Made by a program: the position numbers and the translations under genes
The notes under the pieces: model-generated
Seen by the model: the letters and a program-made list of their open reading frames with translations, nothing else
Database searches by the model: none
What the model was told of the DNA's origin: nothing
NCBI GenBank assembly: GCA_003635265.1
Contig: PYIZ01000034.1
Location: 274,197-338,196, forward strand
DNA length: 64,000 nucleotides
Source: Candidatus Poribacteria bacterium
GTDB lineage: Bacteria > Poribacteria > WGA-4E > PCPOR2b
Direction of reading: 5' to 3'
In this document: positions 8,666-17,564 of the stretch, one piece after another
How positions within the stretch are numbered: the first letter of the stretch is position 1
Layout of the letters: the number at the start of each line of letters is the position of its first letter

Positions 8666-9337
8666 ATGATTTCTGTTATTATTCCGGTTCTCAACGAAGC
8701 GAAGATTTTAGACCAATCGCTATCTCGACTCACACCTCAACTAAAGGGTCATGAGTTGATTATTGTTGATGGGGGCAGCATCGACGAAACCTCGTTGATT
8801 GCAAAAAGGTATGGACAGGTAATTGCCGCTGAATGTGGCAGGGCTCGTCAGTCAAATGTAGGTGCCGCAGCGGCAAGGGGAGATATTCTACTTTTTTTGC
8901 ACGCAGATGTGTGGCTCGACTCTGGAGCCATTGAAGGCGTTGAAACCGCAATCTCAGTGGGTTATATCGGCGGAGCGTTCAAACAGCGAATTGAAGGAAA
9001 CCATCCCTTGTATCGGTTGATTGAGCGTGCAGCCAACTTCCGAGCAAAACGGCTGCGAATTTTCTACGGCGACGGTGGAATTTTCGTTCGCCGCACCTAC
9101 TTCGATCAAATTGGTGGATTTCCCGATATTCCAATCATGGAAGAGGTTAGATTTTCTCGGAAACTCTGTCAACATGGCGAGGTAACGCTTGTCGAACCGA
9201 GAATCCACATCTCCGCCCGCCGCTGGCAAAAGAACGGCATCCTCCGCACGACCCTAACAAACTGGCTTATCACCTTGCTCTATCTACTACGAATTCCCCC
9301 GCATCACCTTGCAAAGCTGTATCGCCATATTCGGTGA
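8666..9337 (+). CDS. Family 2 glycosyltransferase, TIGR04283-like
   Basis: This 223-residue GT-A glycosyltransferase resembles the TIGR04283 group (annotated as arsenosugar biosynthesis glycosyltransferases). The start ISVIIPVLNEAKILDQSLSRL is the canonical nucleotide-sugar-binding strand. ELIIVDGGSIDET and FLHADVWLD carry the acidic metal/nucleotide residues, and GGFPDIPIMEEVRFSRKL is the acceptor-side motif. I start it at ATG 8666 because the upstream 56 codons of the ORF lie in a palindromic repeat and look nothing like protein. No strong ribosome site precedes it. The short amphipathic C-terminus (LRTTLTNWLITLLYLLRI) could associate with membrane. Next to a terpene cyclase it might decorate a hopanoid-like lipid, which is inference only. 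Confidence 0.85.
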   Translation: MISVIIPVLNEAKILDQSLSRLTPQLKGHELIIVDGGSIDETSLIAKRYGQVIAAECGRARQSNVGAAAARGDILLFLHADVWLDSGAIEGVETAISVGYIGGAFKQRIEGNHPLYRLIERAANFRAKRLRIFYGDGGIFVRRTYFDQIGGFPDIPIMEEVRFSRKLCQHGEVTLVEPRIHISARRWQKNGILRTTLTNWLITLLYLLRIPPHHLAKLYRHIR

Positions 9338-9382
9338 TCCGCGATCCAACCAAATGACCTACCAACATCGATCTTGGTGAAT

Positions 9383-10633
9383 CTACTCCCGATATCCCTG
9401 CTTTGCCCAGATCTCTTTCGCATATGCGACTGTTGCCTCCGAAGGCTGAATATCACCGAGGATGCTACTTGACGGTTGACCCTCTTTCTTACGTTTTGGA
9501 TCTGGGGACCAGTCATCATTTTCATACGACTTACGCACCGATTCTGAGCGAAAATCGGGGACTTCGATTGGGACAGAATCAGTGAGGGTAGAACGCCACG
9601 CAAGAATACCGACGATGCTCATATCGATCCCTCGATAAACGTCCAAGTATGGTTGTTCACCTGTCCGGATCGCTTCTGCAAAGTGATAAGTGGTAAAGAA
9701 ATCGCCGCCACCATGCCCTGCGGTTGTTGCTTCGTTATGATGGGTTGGAAAATCGGGTTTGTAGACGATTTCGGTTTCTTCCCCTTCATCTTTCTCCCAC
9801 GGCTCACGCCACACCCGCAGACGTTGTTTGTCGCCATGACGGCTGTTTTCCATCAATCCCTTATTGCCGTGGATACGGACGTAGTTACCGTGCCCGCGCA
9901 ATGCACCATGCAGGGATTTCATTACCGCACCGTTATCCATCCGGCAAATAATGACAGCGCAGGTGTCGCTGCGTTTCATGTGCATCGTCTGGGTTGAATC
10001 GTCGAAATCGTAGGGCACTACAAATCCATTCACCTTCACAGGACGGGTGTCTGTGATATACATCACCGGCGCAATGGAGTGGGTACAGTAGTAGGTAGAT
10101 GGAATCCAATTACGCCAGTGGTTGGTCCCGCAGCTGCGAGCGAGTTTGACTTCGGCAGGATCTGGGTGTACATACTCCCCTTCACCGTACTTAAATTCAC
10201 CGATCCGCCCCGCTCTGTACAGGCGATGCATCTCCTGATTATAGGCCATATACGGATAGTTCTCGGCAAACAGATAAATCTTTCCACTTTTTTCAAATGC
10301 ACGTGCCAATGCTACCGCTTCTGCCAACGTGTGACAGGCAGCACACTCACTCATCACATGCTTGTCCGCGGCAAATGCCCTGATTGCGAAAGGCGCGTGC
10401 TCGTGAAAATAGTTAGCAAGCACAACTGCATCCATGTCGTGTTCAAGGAATTTGTCATAGTTAGTGTAAGTGGTTACGCCGAGTTGGTCACCGACCTGTT
10501 GCAGTTTCTCCTCCCACGTATCGCAGATAGCCACCAACTCAAGCCCGACCGCTATTGCGGATCGCATAAAGGATTGCCCGCGTCCTGCCCCGACAACCCC
10601 CACGCGGATGGACTTATTTCCAGAAGTCTCCAT
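9383..10633 (-). CDS. Gfo/Idh/MocA-family oxidoreductase
   Basis: This 416-residue NAD(P)-dependent dehydrogenase probably acts on a sugar or inositol-type substrate in the cytoplasm. The N-terminal Rossmann fold shows VGVVGAGRGQSFMRSAIAVGLELVAICD. The middle carries the expected catalytic-region helix (ADKHVMSECAACHTLAEAVALARA), though the usual EKP is SEC here, so the common catalytic lysine is missing. The C-terminal GFO_IDH_MocA_C part contains GNYVRIHGNKGLMENSRHG and GGGDFFTTYHFAEAIRTG. The ATG at 10633 is preceded by GGGAGG at a good distance. The dnaK terminator lies just upstream, so it is transcribed independently of dnaK. Confidence 0.87.
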   Translation of the reverse strand: METSGNKSIRVGVVGAGRGQSFMRSAIAVGLELVAICDTWEEKLQQVGDQLGVTTYTNYDKFLEHDMDAVVLANYFHEHAPFAIRAFAADKHVMSECAACHTLAEAVALARAFEKSGKIYLFAENYPYMAYNQEMHRLYRAGRIGEFKYGEGEYVHPDPAEVKLARSCGTNHWRNWIPSTYYCTHSIAPVMYITDTRPVKVNGFVVPYDFDDSTQTMHMKRSDTCAVIICRMDNGAVMKSLHGALRGHGNYVRIHGNKGLMENSRHGDKQRLRVWREPWEKDEGEETEIVYKPDFPTHHNEATTAGHGGGDFFTTYHFAEAIRTGEQPYLDVYRGIDMSIVGILAWRSTLTDSVPIEVPDFRSESVRKSYENDDWSPDPKRKKEGQPSSSILGDIQPSEATVAYAKEIWAKQGYRE

Positions 10634-10654
10634 ATCATATACCTCCCATAGAAC

Positions 10655-10692
10655 AAAAAAACCTTGCGAAGGCTCGAAACCTTCGCAAGGTT
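10655..10692 (-). terminator. Rho-independent terminator after dnaK
   Basis: Perfect 13-bp arms aaccttgcgaagg (10660-10672) and ccttcgcaaggtt (10680-10692) enclose a seven-base loop. On the minus strand they are followed by a U-rich run (the A-run at 10655-10660). It sits between the dnaK stop and the ribosome site of the oxidoreductase gene. Confidence 0.9.
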
Positions 10693-10774
10693 ATGATTTT
10701 CAACTTAATCTGGTTTTTTAAGTGCCTGACACGTTAGCAAAAACACGAATATCAAAACACTTGAGTCCAACATC

Positions 10775-12733
10775 CTACTTCTTGTCCCCATCAGCTTTCT
10801 TGTCGTCATCAACAACTTCATAATCAGCGTCGATGACTTCACCGTCAGCCGATGAAGATGTGGGCTGCGGTTCATCTGTTGGTGCGCTCTGATACTCTGG
10901 TCCTGCAGATGGATCGCCACCAGCCTCAGCGGTCCGCTTATAGAGCTCTTCCGAAGCCTGATGCCAGACCTGCATTAGACTTTCAGTTTTAGCTTTAATA
11001 TCCTCGGTGTTCTGGCTTTCTAGGGCTTTCTTGAGTTCATCGACAGCATTTTCAACATTACTCTTGATTGCCGCATCAACCTGATCGCCAAACTCACCGA
11101 GATTTTTCTCCGTCTCGTAGATCAGCGAATCTGCTTGATTATGTACCTCTACCTCTTCGCGCTTTTGCTGGTCTTCAGCGGCGTGGGTTTCGGCATCCTT
11201 GACCATCTGGTCAATTTCGGCTTCGGACAGTCCCGACGAAGCGGTAATGGTAATGTGTTGTTCCTTACCTGTCGCCTGATCCTTTGCTGAAACATTGAGA
11301 ATACCGTTTGCGTCAATGTCAAACGCCACCTCAATCTGTGGCATACTGCGCGGTGCAGGTGGGATGCCATCGAGTTGAAAACGACCAATCGTTTTGTTGT
11401 AGACTGCTTGCTCCCGTTCACCCTGCAATACATGTACATCGACAGTAGTCTGATTGTCTTGCGATGTTGTAAAGATTTGCGATTTCTTGGCTGGAATCGT
11501 TGTATTCCGCTCAATGAGTCGAGTGAATATTCCGCCCAGCGTTTCGACACCCAACGACAGAGGAGTTACATCAAGCAGCAAAATATCTTTCACGCCCTCA
11601 TCGCCAGAAAGGACACCGCCTTGAATTGCGGCACCAATTGCAACAACCTCGTCGGGATTCACCCCCTTATGGGGTTCCCTACCAAACAGTCGCTGGACAG
11701 CCTCTTGGACCTTCGGCATCCGTGTTTGTCCACCAACCAATATGACCTCTTCAATATCACTTGCAGATAGCCCTGCATCGGCAATGGCTTTCCGACACGG
11801 TTCAAGCGATCGTTCAACAAGATCGTCGGTAATCTGCTCAAGTTTTGCACGGGTCAGATTGACATTGAGGTGTTTCGGTCCGCTTGCATCTGCAGTAATA
11901 AAAGGCAGATTAATATCGGTTTGCATAGCAGCTGAGAGTTCACACTTCGCTTTCTCCGCAGCCTCTTTCAACCTTTGCAGTGCCATGTTGTCCTTACGGA
12001 GATCTATTCCTTGCTCCCGCTGAAACTCTTCAGCGAGCCAGTCGATGATCTTTTGGTCGAAATCGTCACCACCGAGGTGGGTATCGCCGTTGGTGCTCTT
12101 GACTTCAAACACACCATCACCGATCTCAAGGATTGAGATATCAAAAGTACCCCCGCCCAGATCGTATACTGCAATATTTTTGTCTTTCTGATTGTCGAGT
12201 CCGTAAGCTAATGATGCAGCTGTTGGCTCATTGATAATACGAAGCACTTCCAAGCCGGCGATTCTACCTGCGTCCTTTGTTGCCTGACGCTGCGAATCGT
12301 TAAAATAAGCAGGGACTGTGATGACAGCTTGCGTCACCGAATCACCAAGGTAGGATTCCGCGGTCTCTTTCATTTTCTGAAGAATCATCGCGGAAATTTC
12401 AGGTGGTGCGTGCTGCTTATCCGCAACTTTTATGGAGACATCCCCGTCTTTATCGCTCTCAGCCTCATAGGGAACACGGTTTATTTCTTCACTAACCTCG
12501 TTGTACTTACGTCCCATAAATCGCTTGACGGAGAAGATAGTATTTTTCGGATTGGTGACAGCTTGCCTTTTGGCAACTTGCCCAACCAATCGCTCACCCT
12601 CTTTCGTAACAGCAACAACAGAGGGCGTTGTTCTGGTGCCTTCGGCATTTTCGAGCACTTTCGGCTCACCGCCTTCTAAAACAGCGACACACGAATTTGT
12701 GGTTCCCAAATCAATTCCAATGACTTTACTCAT
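10775..12733 (-). CDS. dnaK: Chaperone DnaK (Hsp70)
   Basis: This is a full-length cytoplasmic ATP-dependent Hsp70 chaperone of 652 residues. The nucleotide-binding domain shows [49 protein letters not shown] and [14 protein letters not shown]. The linker [14 protein letters not shown] leads into the substrate-binding domain and a lid ending in the typical acidic tail ([14 protein letters not shown]). I choose ATG 12733 rather than the track's 12748 because the extra five codons contain the ribosome site (GGAGGG) and [10 protein letters not shown] is the family start. No CIRCE element (TTAGCACTC-N9-GAGTGCTAA) lies in the short upstream gap, and grpE and dnaJ are not adjacent. Confidence 0.97.
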   Translation of the reverse strand: MSKVIGIDLGTTNSCVAVLEGGEPKVLENAEGTRTTPSVVAVTKEGERLVGQVAKRQAVTNPKNTIFSVKRFMGRKYNEVSEEINRVPYEAESDKDGDVSIKVADKQHAPPEISAMILQKMKETAESYLGDSVTQAVITVPAYFNDSQRQATKDAGRIAGLEVLRIINEPTAASLAYGLDNQKDKNIAVYDLGGGTFDISILEIGDGVFEVKSTNGDTHLGGDDFDQKIIDWLAEEFQREQGIDLRKDNMALQRLKEAAEKAKCELSAAMQTDINLPFITADASGPKHLNVNLTRAKLEQITDDLVERSLEPCRKAIADAGLSASDIEEVILVGGQTRMPKVQEAVQRLFGREPHKGVNPDEVVAIGAAIQGGVLSGDEGVKDILLLDVTPLSLGVETLGGIFTRLIERNTTIPAKKSQIFTTSQDNQTTVDVHVLQGEREQAVYNKTIGRFQLDGIPPAPRSMPQIEVAFDIDANGILNVSAKDQATGKEQHITITASSGLSEAEIDQMVKDAETHAAEDQQKREEVEVHNQADSLIYETEKNLGEFGDQVDAAIKSNVENAVDELKKALESQNTEDIKAKTESLMQVWHQASEELYKRTAEAGGDPSAGPEYQSAPTDEPQPTSSSADGEVIDADYEVVDDDKKADGDKK

Positions 12734-12798
12734 CCGAAATCCCTCCATAACAAATTAATGATAATTGTTGATTGATTATTGATGTAGGTATCTGCTCA

Positions 12799-13293
12799 CT
12801 ACTTATGTCTGATAATCCGAATCCATCGGAAAATACTTAATCTCTTCACCTGAAGCGTCTGGGTGTTCCGACCTGTTGAAACCTCCCGCCTGCTATTTTG
12901 ATGACGCGATATCGATTGTTGTTTAAGGTCTAACGCGCGGGAAACGAATCCCAACAGCTGTGGCAAATCTATCGGTTTTGATATGAATGTGTAGGCACCC
13001 GCTTCAAAAACGTCAAATTTTACACCCTGTGATGTGTTTGCGCTCATAATGATCGCAGGCACGCTTGGCTGAAACCGCTTAATCTGTTGAAGCAGTTCTG
13101 CGCCCGTTGTATCTGGAAGATTAAAATCTAGGAGAGCAAGATCTATCGACACTTCCCGAACAATTTCTAAGGCTTCATACCCAGTCTCTGCGGACACAGC
13201 ATCGTAGCCGGCACGACTTAAAACCTCATCTAAGACCTCTAAAGAAGCCATATCATCATCAACTAGTAGAATTCGATAACTGTGCCGGATCAT
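12799..13293 (-). CDS. Stand-alone response-regulator receiver domain
   Basis: This 164-residue receiver-domain protein shows LLVDDDMASLEVLDEVL (acidic pocket), DLALLDFNLPDTTGAELL (phospho-acceptor Asp at the end of beta-3), PAIIMSANTS (switch Ser) and TFISKPIDLPQLL (conserved Lys). About 45 residues follow the receiver fold with no recognisable output domain; the tail is basic (SRHQNSRREVSTGRNTQTLQVKRLS). It is therefore a CheY-like single-domain regulator. The cognate kinase is not adjacent. It lies upstream of dnaK on the same strand with a 65-base gap. ATG at 13293 is preceded by an AAAGGG. Confidence 0.88.
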   Translation of the reverse strand: MIRHSYRILLVDDDMASLEVLDEVLSRAGYDAVSAETGYEALEIVREVSIDLALLDFNLPDTTGAELLQQIKRFQPSVPAIIMSANTSQGVKFDVFEAGAYTFISKPIDLPQLLGFVSRALDLKQQSISRHQNSRREVSTGRNTQTLQVKRLSIFRWIRIIRHK

Positions 13294-13509
13294 CTTTTAG
13301 TGCCCTTTCCTTCCACTTCCAACGATACACATCTTCTCACGGACGAAATCCGTGTTTACGTAGCAGATTATCAGGCAATATACATGCCAACCTAATAATC
13401 ATAGACAGCAACGCACACAACAGCCGGAGGTTTCCTATAAATGTCAGAATGGCAACATCGTATTTGGAAATGCTTGTCAATATGACGCACCATACCTAAT
13501 GAACTATCG

Positions 13510-16212
13510 CTACTTTGCTTCCAGCCAACTCGCACCCGCATGGCTATCAACCTTGATGGGCACATCGATCTGACAGGCATTCTCCATCAGGTGTGTGATC
13601 TCGGTCAAGACCTCCTCCTGCTCGGATTTTGGTGCTTCAAACACCAACTCGTCATGGACTTGTAGCAGCAATTTTGTCCGCTTACCACTCTTCGTCAGAT
13701 AATCATGAATCCCAAGCATAGCAAGTTTAATGAGTTCTGCGGCTGTGCCTTGCATTGGGGCGTTAATAGCGACACGTTTGCCAAACTCTTGCGTGTTTCG
13801 ATCAGCAGCTTGGATTTCTGGGACATAGCAGCGTCGTCCGAGGAGCGTTGTGACATATTCTTGTTCTTGTGCTTTCGCAACAATCCTGTCAAAATAGTCC
13901 TTGACCCCAGCATAGGTCTGAAAGTAGTTGTCGATTAATTGTTGAGCTTCGCTAAATTCGATCTGAAGTTCGTTGGACAGACGGAACGCACCTACACCGT
14001 AGACGATGCCGTAATTCATCGTTTTTGCCTGACGACGCATATGATCGTCAATCTCCTCCGGCGGTAGACCAAAGATGAGAGAAGCGGATTGTGCATGGAT
14101 ATCCAGATCTTGCTCAAAGGCTTCCCGAAGGCGGTCATCCCCGGAGAGGTGGGCGAGGATACGTAGTTCGATCTGCGAGTAGTCTGCAACAATCAGTGCA
14201 TGATCATCATCGCTAGCGACGAATGCCCGGCGAATCTCCCGCCCTTCAGCGGTTCGTACCGGGATATTCTGTAGGTTTGGATCGCTGCTGCTGAGGCGTC
14301 CTGTCCTTACCCCGGCTTGGTGGAACGATGTGTGGATGCGTCTTGTATCCGGGTTAATCAACCCAACGAGTGCGTCGGTGTACGTGGATTTAAGTTTGGA
14401 AAAAGACCGATATTCCAAAATCAACTCTGGCAATGGGTGGTGTGGAGCTAACCTTTGTAAAACTCTAATATCAGTTGAATAGCCGGTTTTGGTTCGACGC
14501 GTCAGATTCTTCGGCAGATCGAGCTCTTCAAATAAAAGCTGCCCAAGTTGTTTTGGCGAATTGATATTAAATTCCTGTCCTGCTTCTGCGTAGATCTGAT
14601 CCATTTTCTGATCGAGACGCTCTTGGAATTCACCCGATAATTGTCTGAGGTAATCGCCATCCACCTGAATACCTGTCAACTCCATATCGGCAAGCACAGG
14701 GATTAATGGCATTTCAATATCGTGGAAAATATCCGTCAGTCCTTCTGCCGTTAGCTCCGATTCAAATTTGTTCTTGAGTTGCAGCGTGATGTCCACATCT
14801 TCGCAAGCATACTCTGTAATCTGTGGGAGCGGCACCAGATCCATCGTGATCTGTTTCGAGCCTGTGCCGATAAGGTCTTTAATCGGAATCATCTTGTGGT
14901 TCAGATGGGTGAAGGCGAGGTCATTCAGACCGTGGCTGGATGATGCTGGATGCAACAACCCAGAAGCGAGCATCGTGTCGAACGAGATGCCTTTCAAGTC
15001 TGCGCCGTGACGTTTGAACACCTTCAGGTCATATTTTATATTCTGCCCGACTTTTTGGTGAGAAGCCTCCTCAAGAATGGGGCGGAGCACCTCTAAAACC
15101 TGATCTTGGGAGAGCAAAGATGGTGTATCGAGCAGGGAACTCAGAATCGGAATGTAATATCCCTCATGCGGAGTGGTGGTGATGGCAATACCAACAATCT
15201 GAGCATCAATTGGATTGGTTGAGGTTGTCTCCAAATCTACGGAAAACTCCCCATCCTCCTTGAGTTTCTCAACAAGATGCGTCAAGCCAACTTCATCCGT
15301 AATCATTTGATAGTCTGCATCCGGTTTCGGCATTTCCTGGTCTGTTGTAACTTGGTCAAGTAGGCTGCGGAACTCAAGCTCGCGGAAAAGTGCTACCAAC
15401 ACTTTGTTGTTTCTCTGTTCAACTTTACACCCTTCAGGTGTGATAGGCAGTTCAAGAGCGGTTTCGAGGGTTGCCAGTTTCTTGCTCAGTAGTGCGTCGC
15501 TCTCCCCTGCCTCCAGCTTGGTGCGGAACCGATCTGGTACTTCATCAAGGCGCTGGAGGAGGATTTCGATCTCACCAAATTCAGAGAGCAGCTTAGGAGC
15601 GGTCTTTTCTCCAATGCCGCTGACGCCGGGGATCTGATCAACACTATCGCCTGCAAGCGCAAGGTAATCGGGGATTTGATACGGTTCTATCCCGTAACGC
15701 CTTTTGCAGGCTGCCGCATCGTAGATTTCGTATCCACCACGCGGATTGACGCGATGCACCTTAATCTTTGGTGAGATCAGCTGAAGCATATCCTTGTCGT
15801 TGGTCATAATCATCACATCGAATCCCGCTGCTTCGGCTTGCTTCGCCAACGTTCCAGCGACATCATCTGCTTCGTATTCGTCCATTTCCACGGTCGGGAT
15901 ACCCAGTGCCTCGACAATTTTCCGCACATACGGGAATTGGGAAATGAGTGCATCCGGGGTTGGCGGGCGATCTGCCTTATAGGCGGCATAAAGTTCATCT
16001 CTTTTGCTTTTACCACCGCGATCGAAACATATCGCTATGTAATCATTACCTTCTTCAAGCAATTTCAGCAGCGTTCTTGTGAAGCTAAGGATTGCAGCGG
16101 TCGGTTGACCTTGGGAGTTAGTCAGTTGTTGCTGCATTCCATAAAATGCGCGATAGACAAACGCTGTACCGTCAATGATTAGCAACTGTTTCGTGTCGTT
16201 TTGTTCTGCCAT
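13510..16212 (-). CDS. polA: DNA polymerase I
   Basis: This 900-residue repair and Okazaki-processing polymerase keeps all three domains. The 5'-nuclease domain is at about residues 8-300 (LLIIDGTAFVYRAFYGM, EADDVAGTLAKQA, GVSGIGEKTAPKLL). The 3'-5' exonuclease at about 320-500 has intact catalytic motifs (FSVDLETTS, GQNIKYDLKVF, YACEDVDITLQL), so proofreading is probably active. The family A polymerase domain shows VADYSQIELRILAHLSGD, RRQAKTMNYGIVYG and LQVHDELVFEAP. The length is close to E. coli PolA (928). ATG at 16212 is preceded by a weak AGGTAAG. It lies upstream of the receiver gene on the same strand, with a 216-base gap. Confidence 0.97.
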   Translation of the reverse strand: MAEQNDTKQLLIIDGTAFVYRAFYGMQQQLTNSQGQPTAAILSFTRTLLKLLEEGNDYIAICFDRGGKSKRDELYAAYKADRPPTPDALISQFPYVRKIVEALGIPTVEMDEYEADDVAGTLAKQAEAAGFDVMIMTNDKDMLQLISPKIKVHRVNPRGGYEIYDAAACKRRYGIEPYQIPDYLALAGDSVDQIPGVSGIGEKTAPKLLSEFGEIEILLQRLDEVPDRFRTKLEAGESDALLSKKLATLETALELPITPEGCKVEQRNNKVLVALFRELEFRSLLDQVTTDQEMPKPDADYQMITDEVGLTHLVEKLKEDGEFSVDLETTSTNPIDAQIVGIAITTTPHEGYYIPILSSLLDTPSLLSQDQVLEVLRPILEEASHQKVGQNIKYDLKVFKRHGADLKGISFDTMLASGLLHPASSSHGLNDLAFTHLNHKMIPIKDLIGTGSKQITMDLVPLPQITEYACEDVDITLQLKNKFESELTAEGLTDIFHDIEMPLIPVLADMELTGIQVDGDYLRQLSGEFQERLDQKMDQIYAEAGQEFNINSPKQLGQLLFEELDLPKNLTRRTKTGYSTDIRVLQRLAPHHPLPELILEYRSFSKLKSTYTDALVGLINPDTRRIHTSFHQAGVRTGRLSSSDPNLQNIPVRTAEGREIRRAFVASDDDHALIVADYSQIELRILAHLSGDDRLREAFEQDLDIHAQSASLIFGLPPEEIDDHMRRQAKTMNYGIVYGVGAFRLSNELQIEFSEAQQLIDNYFQTYAGVKDYFDRIVAKAQEQEYVTTLLGRRCYVPEIQAADRNTQEFGKRVAINAPMQGTAAELIKLAMLGIHDYLTKSGKRTKLLLQVHDELVFEAPKSEQEEVLTEITHLMENACQIDVPIKVDSHAGASWLEAK

Positions 16213-16340
16213 TGTTTCTTACCTACGCTTTTCCTATGTGCTGTGTAATAAATTATGATTCATTGAAGTCAAGCCAACCAACAAGCGATGCGTTTTATTG
16301 GACGGTTCTGGCTGTTTCGGCGGTCCCCGATATAGCCCTA

Positions 16341-16973
16341 TTATAATGCCAACTGAAGTACTACCGCAGTACTTGCAACAGCGATCGGTGCGGCGATGAT
16401 AGTTTGCAGGTAGGTGTGCCTTTTCCGGTGCACCCTCGCCCACGCAATGAACGGCAACAGGATGAACAGATAGACAAACTGGCTGCTGATTAGTGTCACC
16501 AGCCCTGTCATACACCCTGCGGCAACCCCGCTATGGAAGCTGATTTTCCACACCTGTGTGATTAGGGTAAGCACAAGTCCGTTGATGACGCAGGCAATAC
16601 AGAGCCAGACAATCTCTCGCGGCACATTGAGGAAGTATAAAATGCCGATGCCGACAAGGGCACTTACAAGCGAGAATATTAGCGGTTTAGCGCGTTGTTC
16701 TCTGACCGTTAGTCGGAAATCGCTCAGTTGCCCCAAACGAAAAAGTAACAGGATAAAGAGCATCGGCAGCACGCTGGCAAACAGTATGACAATCACCATC
16801 CACAACAATCCCTGCTGCGTCGTCGCGACGGATGTACGGACGATTAGCAGGATTGACGCAAGTGGCAATAGGAATGGATTGAAGAGCACGGATATAGTAA
16901 CCGCAATTCGATCGAGTATTTGTGTGTTTAGCGCATGACGCATTATTTTAGAATCAGAGTTGGTATCAGGCAT
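16341..16973 (-). CDS. PAP2-like integral membrane protein
   Basis: This 210-residue inner-membrane protein has about six hydrophobic helices. The segment TQVWKISFHSGVAAGCMTGL resembles the second half of the PAP2 lipid-phosphatase signature (K-x-S-x-H-S/A), and WARVHRKRHTYLQTIIAAPIAVAS resembles the last motif with Arg and His. The first KxxxxxxRP motif is only loosely matched by VREQRAKPLIF. A PAP2-family membrane phosphatase is therefore likely but not certain. It starts six bases after the stop of the upstream small membrane protein, so the two form one operon. Confidence 0.65.
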   Translation of the reverse strand: MPDTNSDSKIMRHALNTQILDRIAVTISVLFNPFLLPLASILLIVRTSVATTQQGLLWMVIVILFASVLPMLFILLLFRLGQLSDFRLTVREQRAKPLIFSLVSALVGIGILYFLNVPREIVWLCIACVINGLVLTLITQVWKISFHSGVAAGCMTGLVTLISSQFVYLFILLPFIAWARVHRKRHTYLQTIIAAPIAVASTAVVLQLAL

Positions 16974-16979
16974 GATTGA

Positions 16980-17351
16980 CTATTTCTGGGGATTTATCTG
17001 GTTCCAACGAATCTTCTCATGACTCCATTCTCGATAGATTAGGAAGACACCCAATATCAACAATCCGTTGTATGGTAGAATCGAGACATAATGATACAAC
17101 ACTATGAACTGCCCGACTGTCATGTGCTGAGTCAACCAGTTATTTAGTTCACCATTACTCCACTGGTCCAAGAATGGCTTCATAACAAAGTCTGGAATCA
17201 AGCCGATGGTAGAACGGCAAATAAGCACTGCTGTGATAAGTATCAAGCCCTTTGAGCGTGTCCGGATACATAGCAATACTAGTAAAACTGGCAACGCTAA
17301 CATTAAGACCAAATTAATGGCTACGAGTGTGGATTGTACAAAATCAAACAT
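16980..17351 (-). CDS. Small integral membrane protein of unknown function
   Basis: This 123-residue protein has three or four hydrophobic helices (LVAINLVLMLALPVLLVLLCI, LILITAVLICRSTIGLIP, FIVLYHYVSILPYNGLLILGVFLIY) and a short charged C-terminus. I do not recognise a family. I start it at ATG 17351 because GAGGAGGG lies just upstream, inside the track's longer GTG version. Its stop is six bases from the start of the PAP2-like gene, so the products may act together at the membrane. Confidence 0.7.
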   Translation of the reverse strand: MFDFVQSTLVAINLVLMLALPVLLVLLCIRTRSKGLILITAVLICRSTIGLIPDFVMKPFLDQWSNGELNNWLTQHMTVGQFIVLYHYVSILPYNGLLILGVFLIYREWSHEKIRWNQINPQK

Positions 17352-17448
17352 CGGCAAACCCTCCTCGTTTTTTCGCACACAACGAAAGTATGTTATCTAT
17401 TGTATCATATCATCCGTATCTGTGCACATTCAAATACACTGTTTTCTC

Positions 17449-17478
17449 TTGACACTCGCCCCTTATTTTTGCGACAAT
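17449..17478 (+). promoter_or_regulatory. Candidate promoter for the ABC importer operon
   Basis: TTGACA at 17449-17454 is followed after 18 bases by GACAAT (17473-17478, four of six consensus bases). It lies 87 bases before the first transporter gene. Confidence 0.45.
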
Positions 17479-17564
17479 AATTTGAAAAGAACCTGTATCT
17501 TGAAGTTTCCCTGAATTGTTGACATCTTTAGACCTTAATTTTATCAATATAGGAGTGGCTTTAC

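Noticed and set aside
12734-12798. CIRCE heat-shock operator before dnaK
   Set aside because: No TTAGCACTC/GAGTGCTAA pair is present in the gap.
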